A stretch of 64,000 bases of DNA from Panorpa germanica (Eukaryota; Arthropoda; Insecta; Mecoptera; Panorpidae), in contig OY783209.1 of NCBI GenBank assembly GCA_963678705.1, positions 3,658,001-3,722,000 of the forward strand, read 5' to 3'. Under the pieces are notes generated by a model. That model had not been told where the DNA came from. It searched no databases and worked only from the letters and a program-made list of their open reading frames with translations. Of the stretch, positions 51,126-61,130 are shown piece after piece. Each line of letters begins with the position of its first letter. The stretch's first letter is position 1. The translations under genes and the position numbers were made by a program.

Positions 51126-51721
51126 AGGTTGGTCACCCAAATAACGCCCGGGCCCTAATAACGCCCACCTGTAATTATTTAGCATAAATATAGGAACATA
51201 TAGAGCCAATAGTGGGCAGTTTAATAGTGAAAACGAAATGGCTTGCCGAAAGTAGTTAAAATAATTTTTGAAAAGGCATCCCGAAATATCCAGGCTCAAA
51301 TGCTGAGTCCGACAAGAGCCGTGCACCATGGCTGTGTACCATGTCTAAGTATCAGGAATTATGTGTGTGTATGGCAAAAAGGATAAATATATATTTCAAT
51401 TGTCCTAGAGGCTGCAACTGATTATATTTAATGAAAATATTTATTCCTTCGATTTCTTTTGGAAATGGCTTTCATTTAATGATATTTCTTTGATTATTTT
51501 AGTCCGGGCGTTATTTGAATCAATGCTGCCTAATAACACACATTGACATAGTTTTTTTTATTTTTAACATAAATTTAGCAATTTTGTTAAGCCAATCTCG
51601 ATTCTCTAATAGAAATATGTATGCTTTATTAAAAATATTCGTAGTTTTCATTCCACTGGTAATCTTTTTTGAAATAATAAATAAAAAACCCTTAGGAGGG
51701 CGTTATTTGGTTAACCTACCT
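51126..51721. mobile_element. 596-bp TIR element flanked by TA
   Basis: Left end AGGTTGGTCACCCAAATAAC; right end in reverse complement AGGTAGGTTAACCAAATAAC. Both continue as GCCC. A TA lies on each side (51124-51125 and 51722-51723), fitting a Tc1/mariner-type 2-bp target duplication. ATAACGCCC, or its complement, recurs inside each end (about 51157 and 51506), like subterminal binding sites. No transposase is encoded; short frames at 50997-51329 (-) and 51515-51724 (+) are incidental. Confidence 0.75.
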
Positions 51722-52547
51722 TAATATATTACTATACTATAGACAGCAGCAGATGCCTGTAACTAGACAATGTAACAATATAACTCAGTAAGGCAATGCT
51801 CTGCCTTGCAATGAAATTTGTATAAAACAGAATGTTAAAATTTCTATTAACAAAAATACATTTAAGGTTAGAATTTTAAATTAAAACTAAAAACAGTGAG
51901 TGGGAATAGAGATTAATTGGAGTTTCACTGAGAATTGATAAGTGGCACTAAATCAAATATTCACGTTTTATTAATGCTTGATACGTATGCAACTTTTGTA
52001 TATGACGCACTTGTAATAAAGGAATCGTATAATACTTCTCATTAGATTCATTTCACACAAACGCATATAAATATACATGTTAGTACATTTTACATGTATA
52101 TAAATTTCTTTTTGTTTTTAAATCTCTCGAATGAACAAGGGAGTGGGTACAGGGCTGTGTGGGGTGGCTTAGCGTTCGTTTGTACATATCCTCTTGAACT
52201 GAGTTTCGCTAATTTGTTTCACATTTCTCTTTTTATCGTTCAAGTGATGTATGAGAGTCCAGTGGTGTTGAGAGTTTCTAGAGAGAGCATTCAGCATATT
52301 CACTGGAAAGGGTAACTACCCTTCCACTCTTATTTTCTGTTGGCCATGTTAATATTACAACTCGTGAGTGCGGGTAACAGAAAACATATTCTTTTTTAAT
52401 CATATTTTTACCATTTACATTAATATTATTATTATTACTGTCATTAATTAAAATATTATTTATGATAAATACATATTGCTATTAGAACAGGCCAAAGTTC
52501 GGCCTATGTACTCCAAAATATATTATTACAAATGTTATATATCTATA
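51722..52547. other. Intergenic, no gene supported
   Basis: A+T-rich. The plus-strand frame at 52094-52315 (73 codons) has no recognisable domain. Confidence 0.5.
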
Positions 52548-52578
52548 TGACTGCTAATTTTTTAGACATATTGACAAT
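52548..52578 (-). pseudogene. Start-codon remnant of a GT8 glycosyltransferase gene
   Basis: On the minus strand this reads ATTGTCAATATGTCTAAAAA then ATTAGCAGTC, identical to the translation start of the genes at 59326 and 61878 (peptide MSKKLAV). All coding sequence beyond codon 7 is gone to the left. The matching upstream flank resumes at 53213, on the far side of a 633-bp family B element. The peptide type (KKLAV rather than the KKIAF or RKIAF of the other minus-strand copies) shows this copy belonged to the gene 3/4 subgroup. Confidence 0.8.
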
Positions 52579-53211
52579 GGGCTTGTGTCCTCATTTTTTA
52601 GTGGTCGATTTTTCAATTGTTTATTGAAATTGATGTTAATAAATGTGTATTGGTGTGTCTATTTTATTAAATATCTAAATATTGACGAAGATATAGCAAT
52701 TAAAAGTTATAAATGTAGTTTTAGCGCTAGAAATAGTCGGCCATATTTGTATGACGTGAAATGCATTTTAACGTCAGTTATTTGTTGAGTAGGGCAGTGC
52801 TGTGGTAATGTTTTGTAGCTGTTGGTAGTCAAATAATCAAGTCAAATCAAGGAATAATAAGTTTTTATTTTATTTAACCCTGCTAAGGTAGACATAATAT
52901 TGAAATTTGATTGTTCCCCGAAATAGCTGTAAATAATATTTGATATTTTGATATATAAATACATATAGCAGAGATTTATGAGCTGTAAGGTTGGTAACCT
53001 TACACAAGAATTGTGATGTCACATGCACTTGGAATGTGTACAACGTTGAATCCCTTTAATAACTAAAGAGACAAAATGGCTTTTTTAATTGTTAATATCT
53101 CTTAACATATAAGGAGTTATTAAAAAATAATTGAACATTTGAGGTTCTAGTAACCCACATTATCAATATATAGTACACTGTTATAGAAATTAAGACATAG
53201 GACACAATCCC
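52579..53211 (+). mobile_element. Repeat family B, full-length 633-bp element
   Basis: Terminal inverted repeats GGGCTTGTGTCCT (left) and GGGATTGTGTCCT (right, reverse complement). The insertion site is known from paralogous flanks: intact copies read GACAATTTGGACTACG, and here GACAAT is followed by the element and then ATTTGGACTACG. The target duplication is therefore at most 2 bp (AT), or none if the terminal T/A belongs to the element. No transposase frame, so it is non-autonomous. This copy defines the ends of the partial copies at 6955, 12305, 20400, 34485, 35415 and 47990. Confidence 0.9.
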
Positions 53212-53212
53212 A

Positions 53213-54290
53213 TTTGGACTACGCGCGCTACTGCGATTGTTTACTGGATTCAAATGTTTTACCGCGCAGGCCTCCTAAAGTGATGAGATTTCTTTTAAAA
53301 CAATTATTTTCTGATTTTTAAGAAATTTTTAATAATTAGGTGCGGTCTGAAGACAATTCTGTTTGCCATTAGGAAATCGCATCAATTTTGATAAATGAGT
53401 TATTGCTAATTAATAATCAATTAGTTTATCAATTATAAATGTTAATGTTAATTAGAGGCTATCTGTCTGTCCTTTATTTTAATAAACAACATTTGATTTA
53501 TACACGGCCAGTGGGCTCTGTTTGAGATAAATACTTTTTATGGATACAATTTAATCTTATTTTAATCTACCTAAATAGTTAATTTTTTTGGAATTTATGT
53601 AATAACATTATTTTGTTATAAACTTATCGGTTATGTTTGTTTTTAATTAATAAATAACGTGCATATTGATTAAAATCGTATTTTTTGATTTGATAAGATG
53701 AGCTACTGCGAGTACTATAATCTTGCAGTATCTTCTAGTTTTATTAAGTATGGTTCTCCCGTTAACAGAGATAGTTGGGTCGTAGACTCTAAGATTAGTT
53801 TATACTTAGGTTCAGATTTAAAGAAATAATATTATTCTATGACTGACAAAAGAAATATCTAACCAAAAAATAATCAAATATACCAACTGTACAACAAACA
53901 ACTCAACAAAGCGCACCATTAACATATTTCACTTTTTGCCAGTTATTAAAATATATACCAATTTATAAAAAATGATTATTTATGTCTAAACGTATCAGCT
54001 ACATAAATGCTACATTTTATACGTTGGCTTATAAAACCGTTTTTACTAGTGAACCTTGTCACATATTTAAATCCTGCTCATCACATTGCACTTTCTTCAG
54101 TGACATAGCTGGAGCCTTAGCCTGGTGATTTTTGAGTTTGTTTAAATTTATTTTCAAATCTTAATTCTTATAAAAATGGATTATGAAAAAATATTAAAGA
54201 GAGAAATTAAAAGTCAACAAACTTGCAACGAAAAATTATTTAGGTTAATATTCATTTTGACTTACATGAATTCTAATTAGGTTTTTTAAA
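53213..54290. repeat. Duplicated spacer: 5' flank of the remnant joined to 3' flank of gene 1
   Basis: Collinear with 55427-56400 at high identity and, inverted, with 58672-59325. The left part is upstream sequence of the minus-strand remnant (TTTGGACTACGCGCGCTACT, ACCGCGCAGGCCTCCTAAAG). The right part is downstream sequence of gene 1 (TCTTCAGTGACATAGCTGGA, TAAAAATGGATTATGAAAAA). An extra 83 bp at 53484-53566 is absent from the other copies and is bracketed by TTATTTTAAT direct repeats. Confidence 0.85.
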
Positions 54291-55412
54291 TTAATCAATC
54301 GATTTGTTGTAGTAACATAGGGTCCCCATGTCCCTTCCCCTCGCAAGGTTGTTTAAAATACCAGTTTGATTACCATCAAATAATGTAAGGTTTACCATCT
54401 CAAAAAAAATCCACGTGAAATTAACATTTAAGATTCGATGAAATCTCCCTTCATTTCCATGAAGAACAATTACTCCATCTTCTTCCTCTCGCTGTTCTGA
54501 TGCGTTAGCTCCTAGCAGGTTTTGCAACTGAGCAGCAGTTCAAGCAGTTACAATGTCGGTGCAAAAAATTGAACTTACAAGGAAGAACTAACACTCTCTC
54601 TGGATGATAGTAAAAGATGATATTGATAACATTTTGATCACCTTTTCCTTTCTGAGATTTTTAATGGAAAGAACACGATTAGTCCAGTTAAATGATCGCA
54701 TTCTAGTTAAATTCATTAACATTACTCCAGAATTTAGGCCGCAGTTGTGATCGGAATATTTTACACTAAAGTTGTACAATCCCTCTGTAGCATTCTCCAA
54801 GACCATGCTAGCTAAATGGTGACTGTTGAAGCTTGATAATTTAGACCACAACAATTTAGGAGGTGCCAGGAATAACGTATCACTGTCTACATATAATACG
54901 GTATCGATATTTGGTAATAAATCAGGTAAAAATAACCTCAATGATGCACAGCGTTTGAAAAGGTTTCTCCAATAATTTGAAGGAAAGTTTGGTTCAAGTA
55001 TCGTGAAATGAAATGTCTGATTTCCTTTTGTTTGCCAAGAAAACAATGTGTGAGAAAACGTTGGAAAATTAGATTTTTCCGTAAACACTATAAAGTGCAG
55101 CACAGAATTTGGAGAATACAAAATGGCGGACTTGATTGATGTTAGTGACTCTTCCGTTCTTTGATAACATCCGACAGACACGATGTAAATGACGTCACGT
55201 TGACTGGACACGAGGTATTCTTTAGGTAGAGACGTTTTGATATCCATTAAAGTTTTTCTTTCATTCTCGATGCGGATTGTCAAATTCTTTACTTTTACAT
55301 TTTGTAGTGATTGTTGGTGTCGTCCGTGGTGAAATTTTACCCAAATGAATAAAGCACATAATAAAATAAAAGCGATTACCGTAAATTTTATAAATGCTAT
55401 TTTTTTAGACAT
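54291..55412 (-). pseudogene. Broken GXYLT-like GT8 glycosyltransferase (gene 1)
   Basis: Minus-strand copy of the array's glycosyltransferase. From ATG at 55412 the frame runs 274 codons and covers the N-terminal membrane anchor (about residues 10-28), stem, the start of the GT8 domain, the DSD metal/UDP-sugar motif (VDSDTLFLAPP) and LNSGVMLMN. Relative to genes 2-4, a net 10-bp deletion near 54641 shifts the frame and gives an early TAG near 54588. A 1-bp insertion near 54514 (CCTGCTAGG against CCTGCAGG) puts the remaining C-terminus back in frame, seen as a separate 78-codon frame. The shifted segment would have held the D-Q-x-I-I-N motif and the first cysteines of the C-terminal region. 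It has most likely lost activity. High identity to gene 2 shows the damage is recent. Correction by assembly is possible, so sequencing error should be excluded. Confidence 0.85.
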
Positions 55413-55426
55413 ATTAACAATTTGGA

Positions 55427-56400
55427 ATACGCGTGCTACTGCGATTGTTTACTGGATTCAAATGTTTTACCGCGCAGGCCTCCTAAAGTGATGAGATTTC
55501 TTTTAAAACAATTATTTTCTGATTTTTAATAATTAGGTGCGATCTGAAGACAATTCTGTTTGCCATTAAGAAATCGCATCAATTTTGATAAATGAGTTAT
55601 TGCTAATTAATAATCAATTAGTTTATCAATTATTATTGTTAATGTTAATTAGAGGCTATCTGTCTGTCGTTTATTTTAATCTACATAAATAGTTAATTTT
55701 TATGGAATTTATGTAATAACATTATTTTGTTATAAACTTATGTTTGTTTTTAATTAATAACTAACGTGCATATTAATTAAAATCGTATTTTTTGATTTGA
55801 TAAAATTAATGAGCTACTGCGAGTACTATAATCTTGCAGTACCTTCTAGTTTTATTAAGTATGGTGCTCCCGTTAACAAGGATAGTTGGGTCGTAGACTC
55901 TAAGATTAGTTTATACATAGGTTCAGGTTTAAAGAAATAAATTTATTCTATGACTGACAAAAGAAATATCTAACCAAAAAATATCAAATATACCAACTGT
56001 ACAACAAACAACTCAACAAAGCGTACCATTAACATATTTCACTTTTTGCCAGTTATTAAAATATATACCAATTTATAAAAAATGATTATTTATGTCTAAA
56101 CGTATCAGCTACATAAATGCTACATTTTATACGTTGGCTTATAAAACCGTTTTTACTAGTGAACCTTGTCACATATTTAAATCCTGTTGTCACATTTTAC
56201 TTTCTTCAGTGACATAGCTGGAGCCTTAGCCTGGTGATTTTTGAGTTTGTTTAAATTTATTTTCAAAACTTATTTTTTATAAAAATGGATTATGAAAAAA
56301 TATTAAAGAGAGAAATTAAAAGTCAACAAACTTGCACCGGAAATTTTATTTAAGTTAATGTTCATTTCGACTTACAAGTATTCTAATTATGTTTTTTAAA
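55427..56400. repeat. Duplicated spacer: 5' flank of gene 1 joined to 3' flank of gene 2
   Basis: About 970 bp nearly identical to 53213-54290 except for small indels and absence of the 83-bp insert. Its presence on both sides of gene 1 shows the duplicated unit is roughly 2.1-2.2 kb and contains gene plus spacer, so the copies arose by DNA duplication rather than by independent retroposition. Confidence 0.85.
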
Positions 56401-57528
56401 TCATTCAATCCATTTGTTGTAGTAACATAGGGTTCCCATGTCCCGCCCCCTCGCAAGGTTGTTTAAAATACCAGTTTGATTACCATCAAATAATGTAAGG
56501 TTTACCATCTCGGAAAAAATCCACGTAAAATTAACATTTAAGATTCGATGAAATCTCCCTTCATTTCCATGAAGAAGGACTACTCCTCCATCTTCTTCCT
56601 CTCGCTGTTCTGATGCGTTAGCTCCTGCAGGTTTGGCAACTGAGCTGCAGTTCAAGCAGTTACAATGTCGGGGCAGAAAATTAAACTTACAAGGAAGAAC
56701 TATAACTTTCTCTGGGTGATAGTAAAAGATGATATTGATAATGTCTTGATCACTGTTGATCCGTTTTTTCGGCATGAATTTATTAGTGAAAATAACACGA
56801 TCAGTCCAGTTAAATGATCGCATTCTAGTTAAATTCATTAACATTACTCCAGCATTTAGCACGGTGTTAATCTTATTTCCATTAACTTTGTAGTATCTCT
56901 TTTCTGTGTATGCCACGACCATGCCAGCTAAATGGTAACTGTTAAAGTTTGATAATTTAGACCACAACAATTTAGGAGGTGCCAGGAATATCGTATCACT
57001 GTCTACATACAAAACGGTATCGATATTTGGTAATAAATCAGGCAAAAATAGTCTCAATGATGAACAGCGTTTGAAAAGGTCTCTCCAGTAATTTGAAGGA
57101 AAGTTTGGTTCGAGTATCGTGAAATAAAATGTCTGATTTCCTTTTGTTTGCCAAGAAAACAATGTGTGAGAAAACGTTGGAAAATTAGACTTTTCTGTAA
57201 ACACTATAAAGTGCAGCACAGAATTTGGAGAATACAAAATGGCGGACTTGATTGATGTTAGTGACTCTTCCGTACTTTTATAACATCCGACGGACACGAT
57301 GTAAATGACGTCACGTTGACTGGCTATGAGGTATTCTTTAGGTAGAGACTTTTTGATATCCATTAAAGTTTTTTTTTCATTCTCGATGCGGAGTGTCAAA
57401 TTCTTTACTTTTACATTTTGTAATGATTGTCGGTGTCGTACCTGGTGAAGTTGTACCCAAATAAATAAAGCACATAATAAAATAAAAGCGATTACCGTAA
57501 ATTTTATAAATGCTATTTTTCTAGACAT
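56401..57528 (-). CDS. GXYLT-like GT8 glycosyltransferase (gene 2)
   Basis: An intact single-exon gene of 375 codons. The product is a type II Golgi-type membrane protein: short basic cytosolic tail (MSRK), membrane segment about residues 8-27, stem to about 72, then a GT8 catalytic domain. Visible motifs are DVIYIVSVGCY (73-83), TVLYVDSDTIFL (171-182) with the DSD metal/UDP-sugar site at 176-178, LNAGVMLMNLTRMR, DQDIINIIF, CKFNFLPRHCNC and LLHGNEGRFH (319-328). This motif order is that of glucoside xylosyltransferases (GXYLT1/2, Drosophila shams), which add xylose from UDP-xylose to O-glucose on EGF repeats. Several N-x-S/T sequons suit a lumenal enzyme. It differs from the other copies at residues 204-223 (VVAYTEKRYYKVNGNKINTV) and has LNAG for LNSG. 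The donor is inferred from family resemblance; another xylosyl or glucosyl acceptor is possible. Confidence 0.85.
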   Translation of the reverse strand: MSRKIAFIKFTVIAFILLCALFIWVQLHQVRHRQSLQNVKVKNLTLRIENEKKTLMDIKKSLPKEYLIASQRDVIYIVSVGCYKSTEESLTSIKSAILYSPNSVLHFIVFTEKSNFPTFSHTLFSWQTKGNQTFYFTILEPNFPSNYWRDLFKRCSSLRLFLPDLLPNIDTVLYVDSDTIFLAPPKLLWSKLSNFNSYHLAGMVVAYTEKRYYKVNGNKINTVLNAGVMLMNLTRMRSFNWTDRVIFTNKFMPKKRINSDQDIINIIFYYHPEKVIVLPCKFNFLPRHCNCLNCSSVAKPAGANASEQREEEDGGVVLLHGNEGRFHRILNVNFTWIFSEMVNLTLFDGNQTGILNNLARGRDMGTLCYYNKWIE

Positions 57529-58671
57529 ATTGAAAATTTGGACTACGCGCGTTACTGATTCAAATGTTTTATCGCACAGGCTTCCGAAAGAATTGTGATT
57601 TTGTTTTTAAAACAATTATTTCCAGAATTTTTAGAAGCAATTTTTAATTATGTGCAATCTTTCAATAGTTGGTCGATTGTATAAGAAAACATTACCCCCC
57701 CCCCCCCGCTCCTTCCTTTTCTCATTTTACACTTATTAACGTTACGTTTTTTCAATAGCTGTGTTTTATTATGTAGCACATTTGAATATTACTTTATTGT
57801 ATTATAATTTTAATAATGAAATAAATACACCATTTTCTATTAATGCATTATATCTTACAACGTCTATATTGTTCTCAATTGTTCTCAATTGTTTTTAGAA
57901 ATTTATCAAAGTATACATATAAAATATATATGATATATGACATATCAAAGTATGTCATTAATCACAAACACTACATATTACAAACCTTGGTTCACAACTG
58001 TAGTTTAACTGACTATTGGAGAATCGGCTTGTAATATATTAACCGCGTTGCAGAAGAGTTTAATATACAGAGATTATATATATAATACGGGTAGACATTC
58101 ATCAATATCTTTAAGAGACATACGTCTGTAATGGATGGCATCATAATGACATGACGACGCCGACGTCGGGGTCAACAGATGTCTTAATTGACACTGACGT
58201 CCATTACCGACAGGTTATTGTTTTAATTTAATTAACTTAGATAATAGTGCCATGCTTTTATGATGCTAATACACTGTGTTCATATCAATTAATTCTATAT
58301 GCATCGCCATTGATGTGGAAATAACACCTCAAGTGAATTAATAATATTGATTGATTGCAAATATATACTGTTATTAGTACAGACCAGAGATGTGCTACTT
58401 TTTTGCATACTCTTATATATATGAGGGTAGTTGAGAAGCGTTTTCTCAAATTTTTTAATTCCTTCCAAATAATAGCAAATCAAGACTCTCAAAATATGGT
58501 TTGTTTCAGTGATGACCTCTATGTTAGACCAAATTTTTTACTTTTTTAATTTTGGAAAGTGGAAATAGTCGCAGGGGAGTTAAATCTGGAGAATATGCTG
58601 GACGGGTGACTAAACGCACAACCGCAATCGCGGCTTTGCTGCTAGCTGCTCCCAATGTACGGATAAATATA
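57529..58671. other. Junction region between the two opposed halves of the array
   Basis: The first 120 bp are a diverged version of the common upstream flank of gene 2 (ACTACGCGCGTTACTG near 57542). Homology then ends. It holds a poly-C tract (57695-57707), an AT run near 58080, and a small inverted repeat at 58123-58213 (CTGTAATGGA with CCATTACCGACAG). Open frames at 57843-58034, 58295-58492 and 58355-58549 have no domains. This is where the orientation of the repeats switches. Confidence 0.6.
57695..57707. repeat. Poly-C tract
   Basis: Thirteen consecutive C residues, one of three such tracts in the window. Confidence 0.85.
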
Positions 58672-59325
58672 ATAATGGTGCGCTTTGTTGAGTTGTTTGT
58701 TATAGAGTTGGTATAATTGTTTATTTTTTGGTTAGATATTTCTTTCGTCAGTCATAGAATAAATGTATTTCTTTAAACCTGAACCTAAGTATAAACTAAT
58801 GTTAGAGTCTACGACCCAACTATCTCTGTTAACGGCAGAACCATACTTAATAAAACTAGAAGATACTGCAAGATTATAGTACTCGCAGTATCTCATTTAA
58901 TCTTATCAAATCAAAAAATACGATTTTAATCAATATGCACGTTATTTATTAATTAAAAACAAACATAACCGATAAGTTCATAACAAAATAATGTTATTAC
59001 ATAAATTGCAAAAAAATTAACTATTTAGGTAGATTAAAATAAACGACATACAGATAGCCTCTAATTAACATTAACATTAATAATTGATAAACTAATTGAT
59101 TATTAATCACTTATCAATAATTAGTAATAACTCATTTATCAAAATTGATGCGAGTTCCTAAAGGCAGACAGTATCGTCTCCCGACCGCATCTAATTATTA
59201 AAAATTTCTTAAAAATCAGGCAATAATTGTTTTAAAAGAAATCTCATTATTTTAGGAGGCCTGCGCGGTAAAACATTTGAATCCAGTGAACAATCGCAGT
59301 AGCGCGCGTAGTCCAAATTGTCAAT
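58672..59325 (+). promoter_or_regulatory. Conserved upstream region of gene 3
   Basis: About 650 bp shared, inverted, with 53213-53900 and 55427-56020. Two parts stand out. A 9-bp stem, AGATACTGC (58861-58869) with GCAGTATCT (58885-58893), is nearly preserved in the other copies. The last 75 bp (AGGCCTGCGCGGTAAAACAT, ATCCAGTGAACAATCGCAGT, AGCGCGCGTAGTCC) are the best conserved and are identical upstream of gene 4. The promoter and 5' leader probably lie there; CCAGTG and GCAGTA resemble arthropod initiators, but no TATA box is clear. The start site is inferred, not seen. Confidence 0.45.
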
Positions 59326-60465
59326 ATGTCTAAAAAATTAGCAGTCACTTCTATAAAATTTTCGATAATAGCTTTTATTATAATTATATTATGTGCTTTA
59401 TCCATTTGGGTAATACTTCACCAGGGACGACACGGGCAATCATTACAAAATGTAAAAGTCAAGAATTTGACACTCCGCATCAAGAATGACAGAAAAACTT
59501 TAATGGATATCAAAAAGTCTCTACCTAAAGAATACCTCATAGCCAGTCAACGTGACGTCATTTACATCGTGTCCGTCGGATGTTATAAAAGTACGGAAGA
59601 GTCACTAACATCAATCAAATCCGCCATTTTGTATTCTCCAAATTCTGTGCTGCACTTTATAGTGTTTACGGAAAAGTCTAATTTTCCAACGTTTTTTCAA
59701 ATATTGTCTTCTTGGCAAACGAAAGGAAATCAGACATTTTATTTCACGCTACTTGAACCAAAATTCCCTTCAAGTTACTGGAGCAACCTTTTCAAACGCT
59801 GTGCATCATTGAGACTATTTTTGCCTGATTTATTACCAAATATCGATACCGTTTTGTATGTAGACAGTGATACGATATTCCTGGCACCTCCTAAATTGTT
59901 GTGGTCTAAATTATCAAACTTTAACAGTTACCATTTAGTCACCATGGTCTTGGAGAATGCTACAGAGGGATTCTATAACTTCAGTGTAGGCAATGAACCA
60001 AACAACCGCGGGCTAAATTCTGGAGTAATGTTAATGAATTTAACTAGGATGAGATCATTTAACTGGACTGATCATGCCATTTCCACTAAACCGCATAAAA
60101 TGAAAAAACGGATCCACAGTGATCAAGAAATTATCAATATTATCTTTTACTATCATCCAGAGAGAGTTTTAGTTCTTCCTTGTAAGTTTAATTTTGTGCA
60201 CCGACATTGTAACTGCTTCAACTGCTGCTCAGTTGCAAAACCTGCAGGAGCTAATGCATCAGAACAGCGAGAGGAAGAAGATGGAGTAATTGTTCTTCAT
60301 GGTTGTGGAAGGAGGTTTCATCGAATCTTAAATGTTAATTTCAAGTGGATTTTTTCCGAGATGGTAAAACTTACATTATTTGATGGTGATCAAAGTGGTA
60401 TTTTAAAAAAACTTGCGAGGGGAAGGGACATGGGGACCCTATGTTACTACAACAAATCGATTTAA
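59326..60465 (+). CDS. GXYLT-like GT8 glycosyltransferase (gene 3)
   Basis: An intact single-exon gene of 379 codons for a predicted type II Golgi membrane glycosyltransferase. Cytosolic tail 1-12, membrane segment about 10-31 (IIAFIIIILCALSIWVIL), stem to about 76, GT8 domain from DVIYIVSVGCY (77-87). The DSD motif lies at 180-182, LNSGVMLMNLTRMR at 230-243, DQEIINIIF at 266-274, the cysteine cluster C286, C295, C297, C300, C301, and the final HG motif at 325-326 as HGCGRRFH instead of HGNEGRFH. Sequons occur at N47, N135, N211, N218, N238, N246 and N310. By family resemblance it would move xylose from UDP-xylose to O-linked glucose on EGF repeats. The ATG is chosen because the leader is identical in gene 4 and the remnant. 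AATAAA signals follow at 60503-60508 and 60519-60524. It reads divergently from gene 2. Residues 1-120 are identical to gene 4. Confidence 0.87.
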   Translation: MSKKLAVTSIKFSIIAFIIIILCALSIWVILHQGRHGQSLQNVKVKNLTLRIKNDRKTLMDIKKSLPKEYLIASQRDVIYIVSVGCYKSTEESLTSIKSAILYSPNSVLHFIVFTEKSNFPTFFQILSSWQTKGNQTFYFTLLEPKFPSSYWSNLFKRCASLRLFLPDLLPNIDTVLYVDSDTIFLAPPKLLWSKLSNFNSYHLVTMVLENATEGFYNFSVGNEPNNRGLNSGVMLMNLTRMRSFNWTDHAISTKPHKMKKRIHSDQEIINIIFYYHPERVLVLPCKFNFVHRHCNCFNCCSVAKPAGANASEQREEEDGVIVLHGCGRRFHRILNVNFKWIFSEMVKLTLFDGDQSGILKKLARGRDMGTLCYYNKSI

Positions 60466-60633
60466 AAATTTAAAAAGCTTAATTAGAATGCATGTAACTC
60501 GAAATAAAAAATAACCTAAATAAATTTTCGTTGCAAGTTTGCTGACTTTTAATTTCTCAATAATATTTTTTCTAATCTATTTTTATAAAAATTAAGGTTT
60601 GAAAATAAATTTAAGCATACTCAAAAATCACCA
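60466..60633. repeat. Shared 3' flank of gene 3
   Basis: Collinear with 63024-63190 and, inverted, with the right ends of 53213-54290 and 55427-56400. It includes AATAAA and TAAATTTTCGTTGCAAGTTT. Homology stops at AAAATCACCAG, where a family H repeat begins. Confidence 0.75.
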
Positions 60634-61130
60634 GTTTGAGGTTCTAAAACGGAAACGGCTCCGGCGATGTTTTTGAAAATTTCCTATTTCGTAGAGATAA
60701 AAATTCTAAGACTTTTGTCGTCCTTTGGATTTTTCCTTGAATTTCCTGGAAACCCGTAATTTTGGAAAAACAGGAAAAAAAATAATCACTTTTTCCTGTA
60801 TATCTTTTAATTCGTAACAGATAGAAAATTGAAATTTTGCATGTGTACTATGCTATTTAATGCGAACATATTTCAAAATTTATAAATTTATAAAAGGGGC
60901 GCGGGGAAATTTGGGGGGTCCGGCAGGAAACTTTGAGAAAGCTCAAATTTTTGATTGTGAAATAATTAAATGTCATATTAAGAAAAAAAAATTCAAAATT
61001 AAAAAATTGTATTTGGGGGCGGGTTTATTAGCGAGAGTAAAAATTGTGCTGGAAAGTTGAAATTTTGTACATGGGCTAACTTTAGTACCTAATTTACAAA
61101 TCGAAAAAAAATTCCCAAATTTTGAAAAAA
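60634..61130 (+). repeat. Interspersed repeat family H, copy 2
   Basis: Related to 37436-37735 in inverse orientation: AACCCGTAATTTTGG, GCATGTGTACTATGCTATTT, AATGCGAACATATTTC, AAAAGGGGCGCGGGGAAATT, GTCCGGCAGGAAACTTTGAG and TTTGGGGGCGGG. It begins exactly where the duplicated gene flank stops, so it marks an insertion or rearrangement breakpoint between genes 3 and 4. The plus-strand frame at 60860-61060 lies within it and is not a gene. Confidence 0.65.

Noticed and set aside
54291-54527. Separate small gene suggested by the 78-codon frame
   Set aside because: It is the C-terminal part of gene 1 downstream of its frameshifts, not an independent gene.
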